DNA of 64,000 bases, from NCBI RefSeq assembly GCF_037042905.1, contig NC_087262.1:21495501-21559500 (forward strand), read 5' to 3'. The DNA comes from Lytechinus pictus (taxonomy: Eukaryota > Echinodermata > Echinoidea > Temnopleuroida > Toxopneustidae). This document shows, piece after piece, positions 1 to 12,022 of the stretch. The translations under genes and the position numbers were made by a program. Numbering within the stretch: position 1 is the stretch's first letter; the number at the start of each line of letters is the position of its first letter. Below the pieces are notes generated by a model that worked only from the letters and a program-made list of their open reading frames with translations, was not told the origin of the DNA and did no database searches.

Positions 1-398
1 GGAACTTAAACAAGATATGCCTTTTCTCTTGAAACAGATCTCAACAAAACCACCAAGGATTCCCTTGCCCCACAGACATCCAATGCCAATCAGGGTTACC
101 ATGGAAACACACCTAGCAACGGTTTCATCACGGGACAGTCCAACCAGCATACAACGTCATGTTGGTAGTGTGTGTATGGAGGCAGGTTACATGTGCCTTG
201 GTCTTGAAGACAATCAGCAATTACTTCAATATCTTCAGCAGCATGAAACGGGCTGTTCCGATTAGTCTTCAAGTTGGCTTGATTTTTTTTGGGGGGGATG
301 CCTAGCTTCATTTTTTATCTAGTGTCAAAGACCATAATTGTGAAAATAATATTAGATACCCACTGTTTTCTTATGCAATACAGATAATTTGTATGGTC
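1..398. other. No gene seen
   Basis: AT-rich single-copy-looking sequence. Short open frames exist on both strands, but I recognise no protein family, splice structure or RNA gene. Confidence 0.5.
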
Positions 399-524
399 TG
401 GGGGTGTAACCTAAAGAGATACGATCAATATTTATGATGATTGTAACTTTACGTACATGGATTGCCATAGACTTATATTCATGCATGGTTGTACAATTGA
501 TTGTATCTTTTGTGTAACAGGGCC
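399..524. repeat. Short TIR element (MITE), family A
   Basis: The ends are inverted copies of each other. The left end reads GGGGGTGTAAC..AAAGAGATACGATCAAT. The right end, reverse complemented, reads GGCCCTGTTACACAAAAGATACAATCAAT (written here as two aligned ends, not one motif). It is about 125 bp with no coding capacity. A second copy of the family lies at 5071-5200. Confidence 0.6.
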
Positions 525-597
525 TCTGTGTCATATTCTATGGGGCATACTGCTACATGCACAAAAATTGCAAGCATATGGGCAGATGTATCAGGGT

Positions 598-888
598 AAT
601 AATAATAATATGGTCCATTAATATAGCGCAGCTACTATAATTGCATATACTCTACTGCGCTTGATACTTGGTATCATGTTATTACCCCGGCCGTAGCTGA
701 GCAGCCATATAGGTGCTAAACCATTCAAGGAATAAATCCTACCGGGTACCCATTCACCTCACCTGGGTCGAGTGCAGCACAATGTGGATGAATTTCTTGC
801 CGATGGAAATTACGCCATGGATGGGATTTGAACCCACGACCCTCTGTTTCAAAGTCCGAAGACAATCCACTGGGCCACAACGCTCCAC
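598..888 (-). mobile_element. tRNA-derived SINE, family 1, copy 1
   Basis: Read on the minus strand, the head is tRNA-like. It has an A-box-like TGGCCCAGTGG and a B-box GGTTCAAATCC. The body follows and ends in an (AAT)n tail at the low-coordinate end. The same head and body recur at 47800-48074, and related bodies lie at 6988-7281 and 20440-20600. It is non-coding and would depend on LINE machinery in trans. Confidence 0.8.
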
Positions 889-975
889 ACATTGTAATAC
901 AAGATAAAGCATTCAGATCTGACAACTATGTCATTGGCTGACATCTTGTCCTTGGTTTGATTGGCCAATAAGCAA

Positions 976-1009
976 TGGGGGTGTAACCTAAAGAGATACG
1001 ATCAATATT
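976..1009. repeat. 34-bp exact direct repeat of 399-432
   Basis: The left end of the family A MITE is present again, base for base over 34 bp, without the matching right end. It lies beyond the SINE copy, so the two identical segments flank a 543-bp block. It could be a truncated MITE copy or the product of a local duplication. Confidence 0.6.
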
Positions 1010-2101
1010 GAAAACTTGTCAGAGTTGACAAGCTTTGTCAAAAAAATACCTAGGACTTGGTGCATATGAAAATATAATGATGTAAAACATGAGAACAATG
1101 GCATTATGACATTAAACTATTATATGGATGGTTGACCAATGAGATTACAGAACTCATGGGCACTAAGTGCTAAAAGAAGAAGAAAATAAAGATGTATAAG
1201 AAAGAATTTTCACATATTAAGGTTTCCTTTGTTGAAACATGCACTTGAGTCAATACTTGAATTTCTTCTATTGTGTATGTTACTTGCGCACAAGTATCTA
1301 GATCTTGTTCGAGCAAGATATTCATGACATCACAAAAGGATTTTACTGTGAAGGGGAAAAAAGGAATAATGAAATTGAGAAAAAATATATTTAGGGGCAA
1401 TGCACTTTTATTCAGTTGAACTCAAAATATTTATTGATAATGCATTATGACTCGATCAGCAAAACACAAAATCTTCATCACTGTAGGTGATGATTAATGG
1501 GGAAGCAACACTTTTTCACATGATCAACTTATACCAATCCGAATTTAGATTCTTAGTATGTGGAATATAAAAACAAATAACCGGAAATGTATTGTATTTT
1601 TTTAAACTTCACAATGTGTCTCAGGGTATTTTATCCATATTCAATCTGAATTATAAATGATGTAGGCTGAATATCATACAAAGATTGAACTAAAAGAGTG
1701 CCTTAAGATTAGTAAAATCTTGGAGTAAATTTGAAAACCAGTATTATTACAGAACTCTTCATTTCATCGTGCTTCCCAGAACTTCAAGAGTTTTTTACCT
1801 TGATCCTAGTGCTTCTAAGGGAAATGAATTTAAATATTTATTTTTTAAATCACAAGATATGTTGGAAGCACTTGAATATTAATATTCCATCACTATCACC
1901 TTGGTTTTCTATGTAGTCTTCTGGAGTTTAAAAATGAAGGTATTTTTTAATGATTTCATGTCTTTATACCAATATTTATTCATTGATTTTCTTTGTACAT
2001 TTATATTAGCAGGAATGTAATAGTTGATCAGAATGCTACATGAAGAGCTTGATTTAACCACAATCTGATCAAATGGCTCTAATATACTATAGCCCGAATG
2101 T
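1010..2101. other. No gene seen
   Basis: AT-rich intergenic sequence. No open frame with recognisable similarity and no clear repeat structure. Confidence 0.45.
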
Positions 2102-2471
2102 ACAAAGGTGGTTTTGAAAACCATCGTTTGAACCCCTGGTTTATGCAGATTTCATGTTAAAATTTAATTTACCGCGTATATTGACAAATATCCAATACTG
2201 ATGCGCGCTTTTGTCATATTGCGCCAAAATGATGCCTATTGCCATGGTTGTGTATGCTATTTTATTCATGAGTCCACTAATTTGAAGAGTGGACTCATGA
2301 ATAAAATAGCAGACTTAAATCGTGGCAACAGGCGTCAATTTGGCGCACTGTGACAAAAGCGTGCATCAGTATTGGACACTTTTGGAGTACACGCGATAAA
2401 TTAAGCGTTATTTTTGCACAAAATATGCATAATCCATGGGTTCAATGGATGGTTTTCAAAACCACCTTTGT
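2102..2471. repeat. Foldback MITE, about 370 bp
   Basis: An imperfect palindrome over the whole length. The ends are ACAAAGGTGGTTTTGAAAAC and its reverse complement. The centre is a tight hairpin around ATTCATGAGTCCAC and its complement near 2264-2310. Small open frames inside it are not coding. Confidence 0.75.
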
Positions 2472-4039
2472 GAATTCGAGCCTATATGTTTGGCTCAATT
2501 GGTTTAATATGCCCGAGCTGGAAGCAGGCATTTCTATCTTTGCCGGAAAAATTGTATTCCTACATATGCAGGTTCACATTTGATTATGTTATATTCACTA
2601 TTTGGTGTCCTCATTTTGACATTAGTGAACTTGTTCTGATTTTTGACCATTTTATTCTTAAATGCTTCCTTTCTTTGACAATCAATAAATTTGGTTTGAT
2701 AGAATTTTATGAAAATTACCCGGTAAAGACAAAAGTACAAGTCAAAATGTATGTAGCTTTGACTTTGCTTCCTTGAATTTAAAAAGGAATTATCATATCA
2801 TATAGGAAATAACAATGTTTATTTCATCAAAATTCAAGGTATTCATGTATAATTTTTGAAATCTAAGGATTTCTGACACCCTCATTTTGGACAGTTATAA
2901 TATAATTACATCGTACTCTAGCTTTTTATTTATTCACCTCGGTTAGTTCAGATATCTGAAAAAGGCCAAACTTTTTTAATGCTTTGCCTGTTATAGATGG
3001 GATCATGAAATTGAATAAAATTGTTTGTTTGTAGTTTATGGAGACCAGCCTACGAGAATTTGATTTAAATGACTGCAACTTTATATTACTGTTCTTGTTA
3101 TCAAATATGTGCTGTTTTTTATTACCATTTTTCATTGGTATGATGCATGCTGGCATGCATTATCACTTCGTCTATCAAACATTTTAGACTAAGAACATAT
3201 TTAACGATGTCTAATTACTGATCACTTAGTTCTTAATGATATAAGATGTGCTTATTTGAATTATTTATACCACAAAGTTCTTTTCTTTTCTGAACATATT
3301 TGAAATGAAAATTTCTATTGTAACATTATTCATTTTAATTATAATGATAAGCTGTAGATATATTGAACACACCTATAGAAAATGATTATGTGTTTGATCA
3401 TTCACTGATTAAAAGGTGGTATTTATTTTAAATTGGATATTAAGTTATTGATTGACAAACGTATGTTAAGAACTTACAATTGAACAGAAAAAATATGTAT
3501 TATAAAAAATTTGTTTGTTGATACTTCATCAGAACTGGATATAAAATCAGATATTTGAGTAGGTTTCACCAATCTGTAGGAGTTATAAAAGCAAATGATA
3601 TGATCTTTTATGTGTGCTATCTAGTTTGATTTGAGAGGAAAAAATGTGTAAAGATAAGTCATTTTCATCTAAAGCCCATTATGAGGCACCTAAACTATAA
3701 TATGAACTCAGAAACATTATTTGAATATGTTGTAGAAACGATTGTTGTCGAAAACAAGATATTGGGATAGGGCACCCAGGTCAAATTATTGACTTCTGTA
3801 ACTGATTGCTTTCAGTGACCATAGTTTTGGGTTTATATTTGACATTATTTCAATCATGATTTTAAATTGAACTTTAAAGAGTAATCATATATGCCAAAGA
3901 TGGTGTAAGCACTGATTAAAATATTGCCGATATTCAGTTATTGTAGGAATGTGTTATACGAGGTTACTGACTGTATATAATTTAGTAACAATTTATTTAT
4001 CAAATATTTGCAAATGTTCATCTAAATATTCTAGTGTTT
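2472..4039. other. No gene seen
   Basis: AT-rich intergenic sequence with scattered short open frames and no recognisable product. Confidence 0.4.
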
Positions 4040-4330
4040 CAGTGAGAAAGGTGCACAATTACTTTAATGAATAATTACACATGTCTGTAGGTTTATTGTG
4101 TATTATGAGAGGTGCATAATTACTTCACGGAATAATTACACTCGTCTTAAAGTATTATGTATTATGAGAGGTGCAGAATAAAGTATTATGTATTATGAGA
4201 GGTGCAGAATAAAGTATTATGTATTATGAGAGGCGCAGAATTACTTCACAGAATAATTACACTTGTTTTAAAGTATTACGTATTTTGAGAGGTGCACAAT
4301 TACTTCACTGTACAAATACATCCGTATTTA
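4040..4330. repeat. Tandem repeat (minisatellite)
   Basis: Repeated units built from GAGAGGTGCACAATTACTTC, AATAATTACAC and TAAAGTATTATGTATTATG blocks. There are about five imperfect copies, some shortened to about 30 bp (for example 4160-4220). Confidence 0.7.
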
Positions 4331-5070
4331 AGTGCATCATATGCACATATTTTGTATACATTGTTTTGACAGTATGCAACTTGTTTTGTAGGAAAATATT
4401 GGGGTTTTCATCCAATGCAAAATATAAAAGAAAAGCACAATATTCATTTTAAAAACAGAGATTCTGTGCTCAAAACCAGGACAACCTGTACAGTTGTAAT
4501 TTTCTTGGCTGGTATTTCTTGGCAATTGGGTAAACAAAGCTAGGAAATAGGCTTAATTTGATGTCATACATATTAGCTTTGATCATATTGATTTACATAA
4601 ATATGAGAAATCTTCATTTCTAAACCCAGGCAGGAGATGGGGTTATTATTAATTGGACTCTGCTATGGCATCATTACTCAATTAAGTCATTGGTAATGAA
4701 GTGATTTTATCTTTTAAAAATTGAAGGTTAAAGTGTAGTATCAACAAGTCGTTGGAGAATGACCCCTCACCCGATATGGTCAAACCAATAACATATTTAA
4801 ATTTCCTCTTTTCTGTTTGTATTGCAGTTCGCACTGCTTGTAAATTACTTCATGAACAAAATTCACATGAATTGCCTTTAAACTCTTTCATAAGATCTGT
4901 TTGCACATTCCTGTTTTGACATAAGATGGAAAAATCCATAATATAACTGCAAAAAAAAATCATTTATGTAATTAAAAAGGAACTAAAAATATACCTCCAT
5001 TGAACAAGGCGGCAATGTCTTTATCATTGTCTTCGCGATGTATATAACATGTTTTTTTTAATAACATTCT
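4331..5070. other. No gene seen
   Basis: AT-rich intergenic DNA with no recognisable coding, RNA or repeat feature. Confidence 0.4.
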
Positions 5071-5200
5071 GGGTTCCGTAACACAAGCATAACGATTGAT
5101 CGTACGCTTGATTTTTACGATCGATTGTACATTGTAGTCAATGCAATCAATCATAAAAATTGGTTCTACGATCATTGCTAAGCTTTGTGTTACTGGGCCC
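5071..5200. repeat. MITE, family A, copy 2
   Basis: Short palindromic element. The left end GGGTTCCGTAACACAAGC and the right end GCTTTGTGTTACTGGGCCC are inverted copies. The interior carries ACGATCGATTGTAC-type palindromic blocks. Same family as 399-524. Confidence 0.65.
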
Positions 5201-6197
5201 TGGTTTCTCCTGTACTTGATATAAATATATTGAATTCAAAGAGAATAGCAAGGATTGTATTTTTTTTTAATTTGTACTCATGAATAGAATTTAAGATATC
5301 TGGAAATAACACGTAAGTGCGACTGGTTAAAGTGAAAATTTACAATTTTATTATCAATGCTATTAGAAAACAAATAACTTGTAGAACATGGGCTTTCTTG
5401 ATATATTTTGAGAACAAAGTATGAAAAGGTATGATGAAATATTGAAAATGACATAAGTTTCATATAACATGACAGGGATCACTTGTCTTTTACTTTAAGG
5501 CATTGTGACCTCATTGTGAGTTTTCTATTTTGACTAGTTAAAAGAATTTCACTAAAGACAGGACAAAATTAGGCCTTTTAAATGATTGTTAGATTTCTCA
5601 TCATTATTTCATATATCATTGTTGATTTTGATTTGAATTTAAATAAAAGAATGGGAAAAGAAGATGACTATGAAAGAAGAATACAAATAGATTTAAATAT
5701 TTTTGAAAAATATAACATTTTGTGTTTTATTTAAAACCAAATAACTATTTCCATGTGGTATTGTGTGTGATGACATGTTATGTAAAAAGAGTTGTAGCTG
5801 CACAAATGTTCAAGAACAACTTGACATAAGGCTTGCGTGCCAAGACAATACAACTGTTTGTACTGTTTTATTACTATTTCGTGTACAATTATTATCACAT
5901 GTACATTTGAAAAATATTTTTAATCAATTCAAGATTATATCAAATGTAAAAGTACTGTTTTTATATTCACCATCTGTTTTGATAATAACATTGGATTTAT
6001 TATCAATCTTTTGTATATGTTACGTCACTTATTGTCCAGTCAAAAACAATCATGTATTTTATTTTCTATTGTACACTTATTTTCACAAAATGTACTCAAC
6101 ATTAAGTTGAGCAATAAAATTCACAAATGCAAATATTGTACTTCTAGTCATTTATGTTGTCTTGAATAATCTTTTAGACATAAATACTTGTGAAATT
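5201..6197. other. No gene seen
   Basis: AT-rich sequence. A 115-codon open frame at 5763-6110 has no domain or family I recognise and is probably chance. Confidence 0.4.
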
Positions 6198-6798
6198 TAA
6201 AAGGCAAGTCCACCCCAGAAAAATGTTGATTTGAATAAATAGAGAAAAATGAAACTAGCATGATGCTGAAAATTACATCAAAATCAGATGTAAAATAAGA
6301 AAGTTATGACATTTAAAAGTTTCGCTTATTTTTCCACAAAACAGTGATATGCACGATTCAGTAACATGCAAATGAGACAGTTGATGTCCTTCACTATTTC
6401 TTTTGGGGTTTTTTGGTTTGAATTATACAATATTTCATTTTTTTACATATTTGACAATGACCAACTTGACAGAACCATATACATGTAGTATTAAACATTG
6501 CTAATTCTACATGTTGAGGGAGAAATTAATCGTTGTTTCACTTGACAATGAGGAGAAAATTAGAATATTTCATATTTCTATAATAAAATACAAAAGAAAT
6601 AGTGAGTGGACGTCATTAGTTTCCTCTTTTACATACCGACCAGGATGTGCATATATCTGTTCTGTGAAATTAAGCAAAATTTAAGATGTCATAAGTTTCT
6701 AATTTTACATCCTATTTTGATGAAATTTTCACTGTTATGCTTGTTGGATTTTTCTCTTTTTATTCAAATCAATTTTTTGTAGGAGTGGAATTGTCCGT
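6198..6798. repeat. Foldback MITE, family B, intact copy (about 600 bp)
   Basis: The outer 120 bp on each side are inverted copies. The left side runs GGCAAGTCCACCCCAG ... GATGTAAAATAAGAAAGTTA. The right side ends TAGGAGTGGAATTGTCC. A second copy at 30885-32434 is split by another transposon. No coding capacity. Confidence 0.75.
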
Positions 6799-6987
6799 AA
6801 AAAAAGGGGAAATTTGGGAAGAAAACGAATAATGTATGATTAGAAGAATGTTTGAAAAATAAAAATATTACACAATGGTGATATGGATCCTTATCATATG
6901 ATTGACTATATACTATCACAAGACCATTCATTTATTACATTATCAGTCATTTACCGAACAGGAAAATTTGCAAATGAATGTTTTTTT

Positions 6988-7281
6988 TTTAAATAATAAT
7001 ACATGTGATAGCTGGAGTTACATAGTGCTTTTTGCCTGAGGATACACAGTGCTGCTATTATGGATATATCGAAGTTCACAACCCGGCTTTAACTGCGCTG
7101 CCTATATAGGCACTTAAGCATGCACCATATTTCTTCCTATCAGGTATCCATTCACTTCATCTGGGTTGAGTGCAGCACAATGTGGGTAAATTTCTTGCTG
7201 AAAGAAAACATGCCATGGGTGGAATCGAACCCACGTCCCTCAGAATGAAAGACATGAGTCATAGTCACTAGACCGGTCATG
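6988..7281 (-). mobile_element. tRNA-derived SINE, family 1, copy 2
   Basis: Minus-strand copy with the family 1 body (GTATCCTCAGGCAAAAAGC and the TGTGCTGCACTCAACCC block). The tRNA-like head has B-box GGTTCGATTCC near 7228 and differs from copy 1. The tail is (AAT)n at about 6990. Confidence 0.7.
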
Positions 7282-7969
7282 GTTTGACGATGAGGATGGT
7301 TTCTGAAATAACAAGGGTCCACATCAAACCATTTCGCTTGGGCAATATAATAATTACACACACTCGTTACATTTCAATATTAGTCAAAACAAGGGAACCT
7401 TGTGCTGTGTGTATAGTTCTTACTTTTGCCTTTAATGATGTGTATTATTTTATACTATCATACTATCAGATTAAGGCACAGATTGTTCTTACATGGACCT
7501 ATTTAGAATGGCATGAGGCAAGATACAGATTGAAATAATGCCAACGATTCATCAGTTTGAACACATGTATCAAAGTTTGCACAGGCATTAATATACACAC
7601 ATCACAATATGATATGTAATCTACATACACTTTGCATTCTCTTGTTTCATCAGTGGGCAGCCAATGAGTGGTAATAATGACAATTATCATAATGATAATA
7701 CTAATAATATAGAGAGCAATTTATCAACAAAAAATATATTCCATTATTCACAACATGAATTCAATTTCATCTTCAAAAACACATTATCAACCTTCAATCA
7801 ATTCATTTAAAAACTAAATACAAGCACCTACTGCCTTTGTTGAAAAGTAATGATGAAGACTATAATAATGATAATGATGATGAACAGCATTTGTATTGTG
7901 CCATATATCTGTAAAAATATTCAAAGGTGCCGGCCCCCCAAAATGTCTCATATTATTCACACAGTATCA
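7282..7969. other. Downstream flank of the MsrA gene
   Basis: Contains AT-rich sequence and a short (ATGATA)n-like stretch near 7675-7890. Its upper part is presumably 3' UTR of the minus-strand MsrA gene. No poly(A) site could be fixed. Confidence 0.35.
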
Positions 7970-8201
7970 TCAATGGCATGTTCCGCCATCTTTATTCTCG
8001 ATGAGCACACGCATAAAATCAGCCTGAGATGAACTTAGTGCTAGATTCTCTACTTCAGCATTAAAAGCTTCCAATGTGCCTGGTCCACTCATGTATCCTA
8101 GCAACCGAGAGGTCCGGGATGAGGAGAGAAAATCTGCATCTTTGAGATCAAGGCTCGCAACAAGTGCATGCTGCTGGCGAAGAAAGTACTTTTGATGGTA
8201 G
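7970..8201 (-). CDS. msrA: MsrA terminal coding exon
   Basis: Begins after CTTTCACAG with one base completing the Asp of EDYHQKYF, runs 77 codons, and stops at TGA (7970-7972). It contains the conserved YHQ and the penultimate cysteine (GGTCH). The middle, with many Ser and Leu residues, is less conserved. Confidence 0.85.
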
Positions 8202-10834
8202 CTGTGAAAGAATAGAATATGATAAGAAAATAACTGATATAGTCAGTCAACCAAACTCGAAAGAGAAAATCACAGGTCTGGAATTGGACCATTCAATCAA
8301 AAAAATGTCTCTTCAGAGAAAAAATATTGCAAAGTTGGTATTTTTACTTTTGTCAAACTGGAAAATGGAAATCATTATTAATTTTCACTCAAAAGCTAAA
8401 CTCCTATAAAATGTATTCATCAATATCCAATAAACAACATGAGGGAATGTTGTAAATAAAACTATTAAATTCTTTAGAGCCTATCTATGATTAATAATAC
8501 TAGCTCAAAATATAGCATTCGTTTTACTAAAATGTCAGAAGTCATTCTGACAACTTAGCTACTTTACTGCATTTGATGATACATTTGTACTGTTGCTGAA
8601 ACAAAACATTTTGTTGGGCAAAATTTTTGTATATTTCACCTCTTTTAACAAATGCCTTTGAACCCACTAGGAAAGCTCATCAATGAAATTATCTACATTT
8701 TCGGGGAAACTGAGGGCAATATGGCTTCATATTTCATACATAATTCAAACTGTACTTGATTAGAAATTTCAAGCAGACTTACTAAAATTAGTTACTAAAA
8801 TCAAGAAAGGAAACAAATACAAAAATTATCTTACTCTTCTGCAGGGTAAAATTTTCCAGCCGGTAAAATCTTTGTCACAACCTCCAACGCTTCTCCTCTC
8901 CTCTTCTGTTCAGCCTGTAATGATGCCTCGGCTTGGTGGCGCTGTACTTCATCATGATAGAAAATGGCAGACATGTATTGGGTCTTGTAAAGCTCTGTCG
9001 CATCATGATCTTGGTAGAATACTCTCAGGAGTTCTCTGTAACTTGTTTTTGTTGGATCAAACTCAATTTCTACAGCCTCTGTGTGATCTCCCCTACAAAA
9101 AAGGGAAATGAGATTTAGACTCACTGGCCCGTATTCTGAACTCAGGTTAAATTAAACCCTGGTTTAAAGTTGTGGTTTAACTATGGATAGCCAATTGGGG
9201 CACAAATCCCTAACAGTACAAATCCATTTTATTAACTCATTTGACACTTACATCATTCTGAACTGTCTGGGAATGATAATTGAAGTATTTTCTTCATTAT
9301 GAAAGCAAAAGGAAACAAAATGGTAAACAAAAGAAATATACAATATAAACAGAATATTTGAATTTTTGGCTCCCCATTATTTTAGCAAAGAGTTAGACCA
9401 TTAGAATTCAGAATACGGGCCATTGTATATCCAATTTCTGGCTTAAACCAAGTAAATTGCATACTCAATCTGATAAATAATTGAGATTTATACTTATCTT
9501 CCATTGATATCAAGAAGTGCATTTTTTATAGTGGGTTGTTTGTTTGAATTAATATTGTTCTCCAATCTGCAAGTAGGCCTATCATTGTAATCTATTCTAA
9601 GTTTTATTGTGCATTTTGGATACTAAATGTGAGTCAGTCAACACATTAATATCTCAAAGTCTAAAGGAAAAAAACAACCTTTGAATGTCAGATGATTTAA
9701 TAGCAATTATTATAATATACCTGTTAGTTTCTTCTTGACTGCACTAGTAAATTGGCAATCATTGATAAAGTTCTTATAGAATTAACACCAAAAACAATCA
9801 CCAAGACGTATTAGTTTGGAGTCAAAGGTCACAGTAAAATGCAGAGATGTGAGACTCATCATGCCTTTTGATTTTCTACATTCAGAATCTTAAAATAAAC
9901 CTATCTCACTATAAGTGCCATATCTAAAGATATAGGCGATCATGGCATGCCACAAATCTCTGTTCCTGGCCGTCTGAATCAGTTCCACCTCCCGCTGATC
10001 CACACCTCTCTCTCTGTAATCCATACATTCAGGCTGTGGTCATCCAATTCATCCGTTTCCTTCTTCTACCCCTCTTATCCTCTATCTTCCCCGTCAATGC
10101 TAAATATTCAAGACTATCCTTTGTAATTATATGTCCTACATAACTCATTTGCCTTTAATATTCTTATATCTATAATGAGCTTTCCCCTCACACCAGCTCT
10201 TCTTAGGCCTCTTCATTGGTTACTCTGTCAGTCTATTGAATAAACCTATATCTTTATACATTTTTCTGTGCACTGCTAGATTATGTAAATAACAACCTCT
10301 AATGATCTTTTGTGTCGCTGATATTTAATCTTATCTGTTGGTTATTATTTCATTAAGTCTTAAACTCTCTTGAGTATTCAATCAAAATGGAAAATACCGT
10401 CTATAACAATTCTATCATTATAATAGCATACAGAGGATTGGTGCAAAGGGGGAAGGTGCCCCCAGCAGTAAAAAGAAGACAAGGAATAAAAAGAAGAAAA
10501 AAGAAAGAAAAAGAAAAATGAAGGGGAAAGAAAAGAGAGGCCTTGGATTGTGTAACTCTCTATATACCCCTCCTGTTCAATAGAAAAAAAGTGACATTAT
10601 TTTTTACTTGTGCTGCCACTGACCAAACATTCAAATGATGTAATACAGGCATGTAACTTACAATCTTCTGTAATTGGGGTCCTCCAGCTTTCCACCGGTG
10701 TAACCAGCCTTGACTCTGACCACACCCGGCAACGCTCCGAAGGATGCCTCCACTCCCCAGAAACATCCCATACCAAATGTGGCTTTGACAGTCGAGATAA
10801 GAGGTTCAGAGTACGGAGTGGTAGAAGGCTCTAT
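7970..10834 (-). CDS. msrA: Peptide methionine sulfoxide reductase A (at least three coding exons)
   Basis: MsrA reduces methionine-S-sulfoxide in proteins, using thioredoxin to recycle. Exons read by eye, in order of translation: 10662-10834, 8835-9092, 7970-8201. All junctions are GT-AG and the phases join (2, then 2). The first holds the catalytic motif GCFWG in a TFGMGCFWGVEASFG context. The second gives GDHTEAVEIEFDP, FYQDHD and SAIFYHDE. The third begins YHQKYF and ends GGTCH then stop. The three give about 220 codons, close to the usual MsrA size. Only two cysteines are seen, the catalytic one and one next to the C-terminus, which could be the resolving cysteine. The true start codon is not in these exons; a further 5' exon is needed (candidate at 12918-12991). 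Confidence 0.88.
8835..9092 (-). CDS. msrA: MsrA internal exon
   Basis: Bounded by TTTTGTAG and GTAAGA. It encodes GDHTEAVEIEFDPTKTSY, then the QDHDATEL and QYMSAIFYHDE blocks typical of the MsrA fold, and ends in FYPAE. A TAA directly after the GAA GAG would appear if the donor were ignored. The join to YHQKYF supports splicing. Confidence 0.87.
9125..9422. repeat. MITE, family C, in an MsrA intron
   Basis: 298 bp with exact ends TGGCCCGTATTCTGAA and its complement TTCAGAATACGGGCCA, then CTCAGGTTAAAT-type subterminal sequence. A second copy is at 13801-14112. It sits inside the intron between the MsrA exons and has no coding capacity. Confidence 0.75.
10662..10834 (-). CDS. msrA: MsrA catalytic exon
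   Basis: Encodes EPSTTPYSEPLISTVKATFG, then MGCFWG with the catalytic cysteine, then GYTGGKLEDPNYRR. The donor is GTAAGT at 10661. Two acceptors are possible at the 5' side, ACAG before ATAGAG or the ATAG four bases later. They give different phases for the upstream exon. Confidence 0.87.
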
Positions 10835-11006
10835 CTGTTAGGTGAATTGAATTTATTATAACGTCACTGGCATTCACCAATATTTTGTTCAAAAACAAAA
10901 ACAATTGCAGTTATGATTGTGTAATATGTGACATGTGAAAAATATGGACAAATAAAGCAAAACATTGCAAAATACAAACAATAATCATGAATTGAGAACA
11001 ATGATC

Positions 11007-11288
11007 TAATAATAATGATGGTGATGATTATTGATGATGATGATGGTGGTGGTGATGATGATGATGATGATGATGATGAAGGTGATGATGAAGGTGATTA
11101 TGATTATGATGATGGTGGTGGTGATGGTGATGGTGATTATGATGTAATGATGATGATGATGGTGATGATGATGAAGATTGATGACGGTGATGAAGGGGAT
11201 GGCGATGACGATGATATTGATGGTAGTGATGATGGTGATGATGATGAGAATGATGATGAAGATGATGATGGTGATGGTGGTGATGGTT
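11007..11288. repeat. GATGAT/GGTGAT microsatellite, left block
   Basis: Degenerate trinucleotide array. A distinctive run around AGATTGATGACGGTGATGAA at 11174-11235 is repeated in the right block 637 bp away, so the two blocks are duplicates and not independent expansions. The long Asp or His open frames here are artefacts of the repeat. Confidence 0.85.
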
Positions 11289-11679
11289 ACACTTCGTAAT
11301 TCCGAAGGTTCGTAATTCAGAAACACGTAAATTGCCTATACCTCGATGTTCGTTAATCCGAAAACGTAAAAGGGTTCGTTAATCCGAACATTTGTGGCGT
11401 TATTCCGAAGGTTCATTATTCCGAATGTTCGATAATCCGAAAACGAAATAAGGTTCGATGTTCCGAAGGTTCGTTAATCCGAAAACAAAATAAGGTTCGT
11501 TGGTCCGAAAACGAAATAAGGTTAGTTAATCATTTCGTTTTCGGACTAACGAACCTTCGGAATTACGAACCTCATTTCTTTTTCGGATTAACGAACCTTC
11601 GGAATTACGAACCTTCGGAAATATGAACCTTCGGAATAACGAACCTTCGGAATATCCGAAGCTTCGGAATTACGAATGT
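11289..11679. repeat. Foldback element made of TTCGTTAATCCGAA motifs
   Basis: About 390 bp. The left arm repeats GGTTCGTTAATCCGAAAACG-like units. The right arm carries the reverse complement (TTCGGATTAACGAACCTTCG). The outermost ends ACACTTCGTAATTCCGAAG and its near complement act as terminal inverted repeats. No coding capacity. Confidence 0.75.
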
Positions 11680-12022
11680 ATGCGGGTGGTGATGATGGTG
11701 ATTATGATGAGAATGATGATGATGATGGTGAAGATGATGATGGTGATGGTGGTGATGATGGTGATTATGATGCAATGATGATGATGTTGACGATGATGGT
11801 GATGATGATGAAGATTGATGACGGTGATGAAGGGGATGGCGATGACGATGATATTGATGGTAGTGATGAGAATGATGATGATGATGGTGAAGATGATGAT
11901 GATGGAGATGATCGATGGTGATGATGATGACGACGACGATGATAATGGTGATGATGATGATGGTGAATTGGTGATAATGATGATGGAGATGATGACGGTG
12001 GTCATGTTAATGGTGATGATTT
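11680..12022. repeat. GATGAT/GGTGAT microsatellite, right block
   Basis: Continuation of the trinucleotide array after the foldback element. It shares an irregular segment with the left block (11811-11868 against 11174-11231). Confidence 0.85.

Noticed and set aside
10560-10766. 68-codon minus-strand frame starting MFLGSGG
   Set aside because: Out-of-frame reading of the MsrA catalytic exon; the true frame gives GMGCFWG.
11006-11326. Long His-rich (minus) and Asp-rich (plus) open frames
   Set aside because: They are translations of the GATGAT microsatellite; both strands and several frames are open for the same reason.
11670-12005. Second set of poly-His and poly-Asp open frames
   Set aside because: Same trinucleotide array, no other coding evidence.
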